Positions 1 to 13,100 of a DNA stretch of 64,000 bases are shown piece after piece. The translations under genes and the position numbers were made by a program. Location of the stretch: the NCBI RefSeq assembly GCF_037975245.1, contig NC_092568.1, positions 6,670,501 through 6,734,500 of the forward strand, in the 5' to 3' direction. Position 1 is the stretch's first letter. The number at the start of each line of letters is the position of its first letter. The notes below the pieces were generated by a model, which saw only the letters and a program-made list of their open reading frames with translations, ran no database searches and was not told the origin of the DNA. The stretch is from Apostichopus japonicus (Eukaryota; Echinodermata; Holothuroidea; Aspidochirotida; Stichopodidae).

Positions 1-815
1 TTAATTGAACCAACACTTGTGGCTTATTGGGTCATTGAGCACTAGATTTAACCAATACTAGTGACTTGTTTAGTATTCACTAAATATTAGATTGTTGCAC
101 TACTTGTCCCTTGTTTGGTATTGACTGAGTATTAGATTGAACCAATTCTAGTGACTTGTTTAGAATTGACTGAACATTACATGGATTGTTCAGTATTCAC
201 TGAACATGAGATTAATTCACTACTTGTGGATTGTTTGGTATTGACTTAGCATTAGATTAATGCAATACTTGTGGCTTGTTTCTTATTGACTTAGTATTAG
301 ATTAATGCAATACTTGTGGATTGTTTGGTATAGACTGAGCATTAGATTAATGCAATACTTGTAGTTTGTTTCTTATTGACTGAGCATTAGATTAATGCAA
401 TACTTGTGGCTTGTTTGGTATAGACTGAGCATTAGATTAATGCAATACTTGTGGCTTGTTTGGTATAGACTGAGCATTAGATTAATGCAATATTTGTGGC
501 TTGTTTCTTATTGACTGAGCATTAGATTAATGCAATACTTGTGGCTTGTTTGGTATAGACTGAGCATTAGATTAATGCAATACTTGTGGTTTGTTTCTTA
601 TTGACTGAGCATTAGATTAATGCAATACTTGTGGCTTGTTTGGTATAGACTGAGCATTAGATTAATGCAATACTTGTGGCTTGTTTGGTATAGACTGAGC
701 ATTAGATTAATGCAATATTTGTGGCTTGTTTCTTATTGACTGAGCATTAGATTAATGCAATACTCGTGGCTTGTTTCTTATTGACTGAACATTAGATTGA
801 ATCAATTCTAATGAC
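1..815. repeat. 45-bp minisatellite, degenerate at its left end
   Basis: Tandem copies of a unit containing 'attagattaatgcaatac' and 'ttggtatagactgagc' repeat about every 45 bases. They are orderly from about 206 to 800 and diverged from 1 to 205. Two spacer variants alternate ('ttggtatagac' and 'ttcttattgac'), giving a crude higher-order pattern. The array lies in the SOS intron upstream of the first visible exon. No coding potential is seen. Confidence 0.9.
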
Positions 816-1050
816 TTAGCTGGAGACTATGGTATCCTCATCTGCAAGTTGAAATATAACTAAATATTTCCATTTATTGACTGATCACTGCTTTCTTTTA
901 TATACTCTTCTCTCTATTGCTGCGTGTATTTAAATGACCATCTTGCTTTCCCTTGCAAGTCATGGACACTTTTTAATTGACCTTGTAGTTATGTTTAATG
1001 TTTTCTGGTTTAGATTGTCTCAAGAACAATTTTCATTTCAATTTTGTTTC

Positions 1051-1070
1051 CTCCTTGACGTTCTATTTAC
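1051..1070 (+). promoter_or_regulatory. U12-type (AT-AC) branch site and AC 3' splice site
   Basis: The REM-domain homology begins at 1071 but no AG precedes it; the intron would end in TTTAC. Just upstream, 1052-1059 reads TCCTTGAC, which matches the U12 branch consensus TCCTTRAY. Its branch A lies 12 bases from the AC end, inside the usual minor-spliceosome range. Using AC gives exon phase 2 (AG|A, Arg), which matches human SOS1 (Arg before Phe-Glu-Ile-Pro). The AT donor is off the window, so the AT-AC assignment is inferred. Confidence 0.7.
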
Positions 1071-1193
1071 ATTTGAAATTCCTGACCCTCCTCCATCAGA
1101 AGAAGACAAGAAAGCAATTGATCAAGGGATAACAGTGGTTCGAGAGGATCTCAAACGGTTCCGGAAAGAATATGCTAGACCAGTACAACTCAG
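1071..1193 (+). CDS. SOS1: SOS exon 1 of window: REM domain, first part
   Basis: This exon encodes [14 protein letters not shown] and then ELKRFRKEY-like residues ending PVQLR, a close match to the human SOS1 REM (RasGEF N-terminal) segment FEIPEPEPTEADR to PVQLR. The donor is CAG|GTAAGG at 1193/1194, phase 2. The start follows an AC rather than an AG. The open frame extends further left, to about 934, but that stretch does not resemble the human sequence before FEIP and is taken as intron. Confidence 0.88.
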
Positions 1194-4100
1194 GTAAGGG
1201 TACAATTATGGAACTGACCATATTTGAATGCTTTGTTTGTTCAGTAAATGTGCTAGTCAGGCAGTGCCTTATAACACTGCTGACATCCTCTGTCATGCCT
1301 TTGGTGTCCTTTGATAATGTAGCTTTCATTCTTCTCCACTTATTTCATCTGTGCTTCCATTACATTATTTATTGGTCTATTGTACAACTTGTTGTTTTCT
1401 GTATAACCAGTTTGTTATGACCCTATAACCAGTAAGCAAGCAGTTTGTTAGTAACTTTTTATCTATTAATACACTATATTGTTAGTTTGATTCATTATTA
1501 TCACAAAAAATGTTAAAAAACTTGAAAAAAAAGCATTAACAAATAAGTGGACAAGACAAGTAAGAATACATATGCCTTGCATCATATTCATATGAAATGA
1601 GGTAGAACTTCGACAAGTAAGAATACCTAGGCCTTGCCTCATATTCATATAAAATGAGGTAGAACTTAGACAACTAAGAATACCTATGCCTTGCCTCATA
1701 TTCATATGAAATAAGGTAGAACTTAGACAAGTAATAATACCTATGCCTTGCCTCCTATCCATATAAAATGAGGTAGAACTTAGACAAGTAATAATACCTA
1801 GGCCTTGCCTCATAGTCATATGGAATGAGGTAGAACTTAGACAAGTAATAATACCTTGCCTCATCCATATGAAATGAGGTAGAACTTAGACAAGTAATAA
1901 TACCTATGCCTTGCCTCCTATCCATATAAAATGAGGTAGAACTTAGACAAGTAATAATACCTAGGCCTTGCCTCATAGTCATATGGAATGAGGTAGAACT
2001 TAGACAAGTAATAATACCTATGCCTTGCCTCATATCCATATGAAATGAGGTAGAACTTAGACAAGTAATAATACCTAGGCCTTGCCTCATATCAATATGA
2101 AATGAGGTAGAACTTAGACAAGTAATAATACCTAGGCCTTGCCTCATATTCACATAAAATGAGGTAGAACTTAGACAACTAAGAATACCTATGCCTTGCC
2201 TCATATTCATATGAAATAAGGTAGAACTTAGACAAGTAATAATACCTATGCCTTGCCTCCTATCCATATAAAATGAGGTAGAACTTAGACAAGTAATAAT
2301 ACCTAGGCCTTGCCTCATAGTCATATGGAATGAGGTATAACTTAGACAAGTAATAATACCTTGCCTCATCCATATGAAATGAGGTAGAACTTAGACAAGT
2401 AATAATACCTATGCCTTGCCTCCTATCCATATAAAATGAGGTAGAACTTAGACAAGTAATAATACCTAGGCCTTGCCTCATAGTCATATGGAATGAGGTA
2501 GAACTTAGACAAGTAATAATACCTTGCCTCATCCATATGAAATGAGGTAGAACTTGCTGTTGTGATGAACTGGTACTGATAGGGTTTGGGTGCTTATTAG
2601 AACTTTTCTTGCTCAAGTGAATGTGGAGGTGAAATGTCTCTCTCAACATTTATCACAGCTTAATGTCTACAATGCTGTGTCATGCCAGTTTAATGCTTCT
2701 TGCTCTTCTGTACTGACTGATGTTAGTTTTATTTGATGTATTACATCACATTTGTCATTCAGTGACATAAGTCTGTATGCCCCACTCATAATGTAGTTCA
2801 GTAGTATTGTTTCTGTTCCTCTCCACAGGGTATTAAATGTTTGCAGAAAATGGGTAGATCAACATTTTTATGATTTTGAACGTGACCCGGAACTCTTAAT
2901 GCGCCTACATAAGTTTTTTGAAACTGTTAGAGGGAAAGCATTGAAGAAATGGGTAGACTCAATTCATAAAGTAATACAGAGAAGGGTGAGTTGAGCAGCA
3001 TTCTGTCAGAAGCTAATTGTCATTGGTAATGTCAGAAAACATGTTTGATATTCATGAGGTAGAGAAGTACTAAATTTGGGGAATATATTAGGCAACAGTA
3101 TTTTATTGGATTCTTACTTTATTTAGGGCCTGTTAGATTCTTTCGCATTTTCCTCCCACAAAAGACCTTTAAGAGGCAGCTGCTCAGTTTTATGGTAGAT
3201 CTTACACTGTCATATGATTAGAAGTTGGGAATCCTTGGCCATGATGCCCAACTTCATGAGGAAACAAAACCACCTGATTTAATTCTTATTGATAAATTGA
3301 CGGAAATATGAATATGAAGCTGTCATGGCTTATAATTTGTTTCTTTAGAATTACCAACACTGTGCTTTCTACAAGTGCATGTCAATGTTGAAGCTGTAAT
3401 ATTCCCTTATATATAATAATATGCCCTTATTCCCCTATGCCCATATGCCCTGTAATATGCCCCCTTATTTATTTGCTGTGAATGTTTCACATTTGTTATT
3501 GTAACTTAAGAATTACTGGAATATCATAATACTTTTGATATTTTCAGCAAACAGTAGAAGATGTCAAAACTTTCAACTTTGAAACCAAACCACCTCCAAC
3601 AGAGTGGCACATAACAAGAAAACAAGAGGACTTTGACCTCCTTACTGTAAGTATCCACTGATAATGGATCAGCCCCCACAAAACATCATGTTGGCATCAC
3701 CAATAAGAGTAATGAGTTTTAAGGCTCATACTTGACAAAACATCATGTTGGCATCACCAGTAAGAGTAATGAGTTTTAAGGCTCATACTTGACAAAACAT
3801 CATGTTGGCATCACCAATAAGAGTAATGAGTTTTATGGCTCATACTTGACAAAACATCATGTTGGCATCACCAATAAGAGTAATGAGTTTTAAGGCTCAT
3901 ACTTGACAAAACATCATGTTGGCATCACCAATAAGAGTAATGAGTTTTAAGGCTCATACTTGACAAAACATCATGTTGGCATCACCAATAAGAGTAATGA
4001 GTTTTAAGGCTCATACTTGACAAAACATCATGTTGGCATCACCAATAAGAGTAATGAGTTTTAAGGCTCATACTTGACAATTTCTTGCCTCAATAGCTTG

Positions 4101-7100
4101 GTTATTTGCCAGGGACCAGTTGTTGAGAACGAGCCTATAGAGATAAGACTGAAGGGCTAGGGACAACAGTACAGTATGTAAAGTAACTGTGCGAGTATCA
4201 ACCATACGATTTGATGCCAAGTGGAGAATACGAGAATTTGAAGGTCAAAACTTGTAGATCCCTCCCTAGAAAGTCATAATAACTGTCAATAGGCAAAGAA
4301 GCTTAAATGGAGAACATTGGCACCAGAGAACGTCTATGTTTGCACTAAGAGTGACATGTTAGGAAAATGCTGTAAAAATCGCACTGTGATAGTAGATACA
4401 CGTATAGTGCTTAAAGTTAATACCATTCATGAACACTGGAAGAATGATTGGGGACCTGCATTAGCTACCTAATGAAAGATGATGAAAAACATCTGACAAC
4501 ATGATAAATAGTTCATTTCCCAACTTTAAATATAACTAGCCTGACAATAAACTTACAAGATAACATGATACTGCCTAACCTGCTCACCGTTATATGTATC
4601 CAAAGAGAACTAGCTTCTGGTTATAACACATACTTAAACAGCTGCCAACTCAAATACCAAGTAACAACAGGCAGCTAGGCTAGCATGGAACAAAGGAAAT
4701 GCCAGTAAAATCCTGAGATGGTAATGAGGATTTTCTGGCAAGTAAAATGAATGCAAAAACCATGTCCATTATTTGTGATGGTTACTGCTAATGAAGGCTT
4801 AGTAACAATGTAATGCTAATGTAGGCTTAGTAACTATGTGATGCTAATTTAGGCTTAGTAACAATGTGATAATAATGTAGGCTTAGTGACAATGTGATGC
4901 TAATGTAGGCTTAGTAACAATGTGATATAAATGTAGGCTTAGTAACATGTGATGCTGATGTAGGCTTAGTAACAATGTGATGTTAATGTAGGCTTAGTAA
5001 CAATGTGATATTAAATGTAAGCTTAGTAACAATGTGATGCTTAGGTAGGCTTAGTAACAATGTGATGCCAATGTAGGCATAGTAACAATGTAATGCTAAT
5101 GTAGGCTTATTAACAGTGTGATATTAATGTAGGCTTAGTAACAATGTGATGCTGATGTAGGCTTAATAACAATGTGATGCTAAAGTAGGCTTAGTAACAA
5201 TGTAATGCTAATGTAGGCTTAGTAACAATGTGATGCTGATGTAGGCTTAGTAACAATGTGATGTTAATGTAGGCTTAGTAACAAAGTGATGCTTAGGTAG
5301 GCTTATTAACAATAGGATGCTAATGTAGGCTTAGTAACAATGTGATGTTAATGTAGGCTTAGTTACAATGTGATGCTAATTTAATCTTGGTAACAATAAA
5401 TAAATAAAAATAAAATAAATACCATATATTAAGGTGCTGTTATCATGAAATAAAACATGCTCAAGAGCACTGTACAAAAGAACCAATACCTGGAATATAA
5501 ATTACCAAACTTAAAAGGATTGTCTGGTGGCCCAAAGAAGTTACCTTAAAAAATTATAAATAATTTTCCAAACATGTGGTCAAAGTATGAGAATGCTAAT
5601 GTTGCGTTTGACAGAGAAACAATTTTTTAATCGTTAAGGATGGACATTTCCAATATGATTTGAACAGTACAGAACGTGACGTCATCTACGCTTATGCAGA
5701 TTGCAACATTAACCCACGCTCTGAACAGTACCTACAGTAATCACCACAAAAAACGCGTTTGTATACAGATTAGTTTCTTCCTTAATTTTCGGTGAAATTT
5801 CTTATAAATTAGATATGTTTTCAAAATCTCCTTAAGCCGCCATATATGTAGTAGATCGGTGGTTTCGTGGTCTTTTTGTAACACAAGGTAAGTTTTAACA
5901 GCAGGCTCTTCGTTGTTTATACATCCCGCTATCCAGCTCCAACGCGAGGAATGTTCGCATGTAGGCTACTCTAACATTTACAATCGGACAGTTCTGCGAA
6001 GCCTAAGCTTCTCGGTTCTACATTCTGCTCTGACATCGATTCCTCCAAGTTTCATCTTTCGGTGTTCTGAATACTTTTCAAGTTTCCTTTTACTGTAAAT
6101 TTGATTCGTGAATTTTATTTCAGCGAGTTCGAAGAACACTTTATGAACTGTGGTTTGAGTGTGAGAGTATATTATGTGCAGCGCTATACGTATACCAACT
6201 GGGCATGGTACAGTAGTCTATATACGTTCGCATTATGTACGTTAGGCAACTACATGTGCATGTACACGTGACAACTTTCCCTAGAAAAAAAAAGTGTCTA
6301 TTCTACCATACCATACTATTATCCCCGTAGGACCTCTTGCGAGGTCGAACAGGGGTTAAATTCCTTTTTGTTGTTGTTGTACACGTGAGAGTGTAATTGC
6401 TGTGGAAATGGGAGTGCTAACTTCAAGTCGCCTGTTTTGCCTATTTGCCAGCACTACGTCAATCACCATATTGATGCGTTCGAACAAACGGTACTTTTGG
6501 TGAGAAACTAATGAATTTGAAAACCAGATTTCTACAAGAAGAAAATGTCGAATGGGGACAATTTTTACATGGTTAGAAAGAGAAAAATAATAACTAGAAG
6601 GACAATGTATCAAAATCTTTCACTAGACAATTCCTTTAAGAAAACCTAAAAGTAATAACAACAGCAATAAAAGTAAAAAATGATGTACGACGGTTATAAC
6701 CACAAAAAAGAACGTAAAAATATAAATATACATTAAATGGGCACAGTAATGTGAATAAAACAACAAATACGATTAATGCCCATACTCAAGCCTAAAAAGA
6801 TAAGTTTTCAAATGCTTTGTGATGCTTTTTGATGCTAAGTAGTTTAGTAACAATGTGACGGTTGCTAGGCTGTTATAAGTAAATGGGTAGAAGACCTGTC
6901 TGGATATGGCTTGTATATTAAAATATTTGAGTTTCCATTTTTTGAAGTCATATGTCATACATTTGAGGTACCTCTGTTGCAACATTTATTGACTGAGATT
7001 ACAGTGGTGATGACACAGGTGAAGTAAAGATTTTTAAATTGCAGCATTAAAGCCACTGATTGTTGTGAATATAACATTATCTTGGCCACACAAATTCAAG

Positions 7101-10100
7101 TCATAACCTATGCTTGCAGCAAGTCTGTTACAATACAGTTATAAATATATAAGAATAAGACAAAGCCTACCCATCTCTTTGGTAGTTGATGTACGGAGAG
7201 CCACTCTCATTTGCATTTCAATAACTGCATTGTCATGAATTCATTCAGCACATTTCTAGTATTTTAAATCATTGGCATGAGAATATATACTTATTTTCAG
7301 AGAACAATATTGCTAATCCTGTTTGGAAAATGAGAAACATCTTATAGGCATAGCACCAGGATTGTTATTAACTACATGATGGGATAGCCTTTACTACACC
7401 ATCGGACATTTTTATGGTAGTAGTCATCATGTGGGTATGGCATTTTAAGTTCTCTCTATGATACCATACCAGAATGTCTTCAATGGTCTACCATTTATTC
7501 TCCCACATAGCTTCATCCCATTGAGATTGCCAGACAGGTTACACTTCTGGAATCTGACCTCTATCGTAAGGTCAAACCATCTGAGCTGGTGGGATCAGTT
7601 TGGACAAAACCAGACAAGAAGAAAACCTCTCCAAACTTACTCAAGATGATACACCATACAAACATGGTAAGTTATTGCCATGCAATATAGTGATAAAGGT
7701 CTATGCCTTCTCAATATGGTATATGATACAAGCATGTTGGAGGCTCTTGTTCTCAATTTATTACTTCATTGACCAAATTCATGTAGAAAAAGAGTTCATT
7801 GCACCTTACTATATCTGGACATGATTCAAACTTGGTCTGAGCTCTTGCTACTTGGATGGATAGTGTATGGCTTTATAGTGGACAAACAGTATTGGTCTTG
7901 GGCCACCACTGCCAGGGCAAATTAAAACAAGTTGGCAGATCTTCATGACTGCTCCTGGCTTCATGTAATTAGTAACATGGCAGATCTTCATGACTGCTCC
8001 TAGCTTCATGTAATTAGTAACATGGCAAATCTTCATGACTGCTCCTAGCTTTATGTAATTAGTAACATGGCAGATCTTCATGACTGCTCCTAGCTTCATG
8101 TAATTAGTAACATGGCAGATCTTCATGACTGCTCCTAGCTTCATGTAATTAGTAACATGGCAAATCTTCATGACTGCTCCTAGCTTTATGTAATTAGTAA
8201 CATGGCAGATCTTCATGACTGCTCCTAGCTTTATGTAATTAGTAACATGGCAGATCTTCATGACTGCTCCTAGCTTCATGTAATTAGTAACATGGCAGAT
8301 CTTCATGACTGCTCCTAGCTTCATGTAATTAGTAACATGGCAGATCTTCATGACTGCTCCTAGCTTCATGTAATTAGTAACATGGCAGATCTTCATGACT
8401 GCTCCTAGCTTCATGTAATTAGTAACATGGCAGATCTTCATGACTGCTCCTAGCTTCATGTAATTAGTAACATGGCAGATCTTCATGACTGCTCCTAGCT
8501 TCATGTAATTAGTAACATGGCAGATCTTCATGACTGCTCCTAGCTTCATGTCATTAGTAACATGGCAAATCTTCATGATTGCTCCTAGCTTTATGTAATT
8601 AGTAACATGGCAGATCTTCATGACTGCTCCTAGCTTCATGTAATTAGTAACATGGCAGATCTTCATGACTGCTCCTAGCTTCATGTAATTAGTAACATGG
8701 CAGATCTTCATGACTGCTCCTAGCTTCATGTAATTAGTAACATGGCAGATCTTCATGACTGCTCCTAGCTTCATGTAATTAGTAACATGGCAGATCTTCA
8801 TGACTGCTCCTAGCTTCATGTAATTAGTAACATGGCAGATCTTCATGACTGCTCCTAGCTTCATGTAATTAGTAACATGGCAGATCTTCATGACTGCTCC
8901 TAGCTTCATGTAATTAGTAACATGGCAGATCTTCATGACTGCTCCTAGCTTCATGTAATTAGTAACATGGCAGATCTTCATGACTGCTCCTAGCTTCATG
9001 TAATTAGTAACATGGCAGATCTTCATGATTGCTCCTAGCTTCATGTAATTAGTAACATGGCAGATCTTCATGACTGCTCCTAGCTTCATGTAATTAGTAA
9101 CATGGCAGATCTTCATGACTGCTCCTAGCTTTATGTAATTAGTAACATGGCAGATCTTCATGACTGCTCCTAGCTTTATGTAATTAGTAACATTATCAAC
9201 ATAGAGTATGAGGCAGTCTCCATCGATGTTTACACAAGTTGTCTTTCTTTTAATTCTTAGTTTATTATGTGGCTGGAAAAGACCATTGTGGAGACAGAAA
9301 ACTTTGAGGAGCGATTAGCAGTTGTTGGAAGGATAATTGAAGTCATGATGGTAACTTTTCTTATATTTTCATTCTATGCTTCTGAAATTCTTTTATCATT
9401 GAAAGTTCCTATTCCCCCTCACGCAACCATGAATGGAGATGTTAACCATCACACCAACATCCCCTGCTCTTCCCCTACTCATCCCCCTTCTCCCACACAC
9501 CCATTAAAGGAGCAGCAAACTAAAACTTACAGCAACTTCTTTCCCACATGATGACCAAGTTCTCAAGTTTCCCCTTGAGGTTCCATTTATTCCCACTTTT
9601 ACATAGTTGGTCTTGGTAATATAAGATCGTTGGTATTGGTTGCTTATAGCATTCCAGTGTTTTCAGCATTATTGTATTTGCACATTGCACGCACACTATA
9701 AGTCATGTATGCACTTTGCAAACTTCTCCTGTGTATGCATTATACAGACTCTCCTTTTATGCATTATACAGACTCTCCTTTTATGCACTGTATAAATTTC
9801 TCCTTTCTATGCACTATGCAAACTTGTATGCACTGTGCAAACTTCTGGTTTATATGCACCCTGCAGGTTTCTCATGTATTGCACCCTGCAAGCTTCTCCT
9901 TTGTATGCACTTTGCAAACTTCCCCTTTGTATGCACTGTGCAAACTTCTGGTAGTATACATATGGAAACTTCTCATTATTATGTACTCCTGCAAGCTCCT
10001 TACAGTGCGGTATTTAATCTGTAAACCAGTTGGTGTGCACTCCAAAAACTCCCTTGTTTTCACTCTGCAAACTTGTCCTTGGTTTGCATTCTACAAAGTC

Positions 10101-13100
10101 TCCTTTCTGGGCTCTCTGCAAGCTTCTCCTTATTGTAGGGGTTCTCTGTACAAATTTATCTGCATGCACCAGTACCAAACTTAAGGTGTGTCTGCACTCC
10201 ACAAATTTCTCCTTTGTATGCACTGTGCAAATTCTTGTTGGTATGAAATCTGTAAGATTCTTGTTTGTACGCACTCTGTTAGCTTCTTGTTTGTGTTTAC
10301 TCTGTAAGCTTCTTGTTTGTATGCACTCTGTAAGCTTCTTGTTTGTATGCACTCTGTAAGCTTCTTGTTTGTATGCACTCTGTAAGCTTCTTGTTTGTAT
10401 GCACTCTGTAAGCTTCTTGTTTATATGCAATCTGTAAGCTTCTTGTTGGTATGCAATCTGTAAGCTTCTTGTTGGTATGCAATCTGTAAGCTTCTTGTTG
10501 GTATGCAATCTGTAAGCTTCTTGTTGGTATGCAATCTGTAAGCTTCTTGTTTGTATGCAATCTGTAAGCTTCTTGTTGGTATGAAATTTGTAAGCTTCTT
10601 GTTGGTATGCAATCTGTAAGCTTCTTGTTGGTATGCAATCTGTAAGCTTCTTGTTTGTGTTTACTCTGTAAGCTTCTTGTTTGTATGCAATCTGTAAGCT
10701 TCTTGTTTGTATGCACTCTGTAAGCTTCTTGTTTGTATGCAATCTGTAAGCTTCTTGTTGGTATGCAATCTGGAAGCTTCTTGTTGGTATGCAATCTGTA
10801 AGCTTCTTGTTTGAGTGCAATCTGTTAGCTTCTTGTTTGTATGCAATCTGTAAGCAGGAGGGCGTTGTGGTCAAGTGGTTAAGGCAGTGGACTTGTGATC
10901 TAAGGATTACAGGTTCGAGCCCTGGCCAGATCATTGCGTTGTGTCCTTGGGCAAGGCGCTTTATCTCCATTGCCTCTCTTCACCCAGGTGTATAAATGGG
11001 GACCTGCGAGGTAACTTGTAAATATAGTTGCGTGCGCCGGTTTGTGGCTGCACCCTATGGGAAGTCCCCCGGGGGACACGTGGATGTGGTGCACTGTGGT
11101 GCCCCAGGAGAGATTGATTGAATTGTGCACACTTTGGTGTGTCGGTGTGACAAGTTAGCAATGACCAGGGGTTAAGTTGTAAAGTCGTGTGAGGAGGCAT
11201 TAGCCTCATACAAGACTGTAAACCTTCAACTTTAACTTTAACTTTAAGCTTCTTGTTTGTGTTTACGCTGTAAGCTTCTTGTTTGTATGCACTCTGTAAG
11301 CTTCTTGTTTGTATGCACTCTGTAAGCTTCTTGTTTGTATGCACTCTGTAAGCTTCTTGTTTGTATGCACTCTGTAAGCTTCTTGTTGGTATGCAATCTG
11401 TAAGCTTCTTGTTGGTATGCAATCTGTAAGCTTCTTGTTTGAGTGCAATCTGTAAGCTTCTTGTTTGTATGCAATCTGTAAGCTTCTTGTTTGTGTTTAC
11501 TCTGTAAGCTTCTTGTTTGTGTTTACTCTGTAAGCTTCTTGTTTGTATGCACTCTGTAAGCTTCTTGTTTGTATGCACTCTGTAAGCTTCTTGTTTGTAT
11601 GCACTCTGTAAGCTTCTTGTTTGTATGCAATCTGTAAGCTTCTTGTTTGTATGCAATCTGTAAGCTTCTTGTTGGTATGCAATCTGTAAGCTTCTTGTTT
11701 GTATGCAATCTGTAAGCTTCTTGTTGGTATGAAATTTGTAAGCTTCTTGTTGGTATGCAATCTGTAAGCTTCTTGTTTGTATGCACTCTGTAAGCTTCTT
11801 GTTTGTATGCACTCTGTAAGCTTCTTGTTTGTATGCACTCTGTAAGCTTCTTGTTTGTATGCAATCTGTAAGCTTCTTGTTTGTATGCAATCTGTAAGCT
11901 TCTTGTTGGTATGCAATCTGTAAGCTTCTTGTTTGTATGCAATCTGTAAGCTTCTTGTTGGTATGAAATTTGTAAGCTTCTTGTTGGTATGCAATCTGTA
12001 AGCGTCTTGTTTGTATGCAATCTGTAAGCTTCTTGTTTGTGTTTACTCTGTAAGCTTCTTGTTTGTATGCACTCTGTAAGCTTCTTGTTGGTATGAAATC
12101 TGTAAGCTTCTTGTTTGTATGCAATCTGTAAGCTTCTTGTTGGTATGCAATCTGTAAGCTTCTTGTTGGTATGAAATCTGTAAGCTTCTTGTTGGTATGA
12201 AATTTGTAAGCTTCTTGTTGGTATGCCCTCTACAAATGTCTCATTTGTATTTATGCACACTATGAACTTCTCACTCTCCAAATGTCCTTGAGGTTTTATG
12301 TTAGAAACAAAAAGATAGAAAAAGTCTCCAGGGCCCTCTGCTGTATATTTGTAGCTTTGTTTGATTGATGATGCACTGTCTGATTTTTTTATATTTGCTT
12401 CTACTTTTACATAATTTACAGGTTTTTCAAGAGCTGAATAACTTTAACGGGGTGCTTGAAATTGTGAGTGCAATCTGTTCGGCAGCTGTCTTCAGACTAG
12501 AACATGTCTTTAGGGTAAGTAATATGACTGGTTTGTCAAATTCACATTTAGCATAGAATGTGTGCTGAGGGTTACCAATATGACTGGTTTATCAAATTCT
12601 ACATTGTGCCTAGAATGTATGCTGATGGTTAGTAATATGACTGGTTTGTCAAATTCTACATTGAGCCTAGAATGTGTGCTGAGGGTTAGTAATATGACTG
12701 GTTTATCAAATTCTACAATGAGCCTAGAATGAGTGCTGAGGGTTAGTAATATGACTGGTTTATCAAATTCTACATTGAGCCTAGAATGTGTGCTGATGGT
12801 TAGTAATATGACTGGTTTATCAAATTCTACATTGAGCCTAGAATGTGTACTGATGGTTAGTAATATGACTGGTTTATCAAATTCTACATTGAGCCTAGAA
12901 TGTGTGCTGAGGGTTAGTAATATGACTGGTTTATCAAATTCTACATTGAGCCTAGAATGAGTGCTGATGGTTAGTAATGTGACTGGTTTATCAAATTTTA
13001 CATTGAGCCTAGAATGTGAGCTGAGGGTTAGTAATATGACTGGTTGTCAAATTCTACATTGAGCATAGAATGTGTGCTGATGGTTAGTAATATGACCGGT

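Noticed and set aside
934-1070. Extending SOS exon 1 leftward to an AG at about 1013
   Set aside because: The extra residues ([19 protein letters not shown]) do not resemble the human sequence before FEIP, and the U12 branch and AC end explain the boundary better.
7848-9161. 437-codon minus-strand open frame of [15 protein letters not shown] repeats
   Set aside because: It is the 45-bp minisatellite read in frame. The period is a multiple of three and the unit lacks a stop, and it lies in an SOS intron on the opposite strand with no codon-position signal.
10865-10925. Functional tRNA gene
   Set aside because: Only box A- and B-like elements within a SINE head; no acceptor stem closing the cloverleaf was found.
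10900-11130. Minus-strand frame in the SINE ([14 protein letters not shown]...) as a gene
   Set aside because: The same frame recurs in SINE copy 2; it is repeat sequence, not a conserved protein.
10014-12281. Several overlapping minus-strand frames with [19 protein letters not shown]
   Set aside because: All come from the 26-bp array, which is open in every minus frame, and one runs straight through the SINE.
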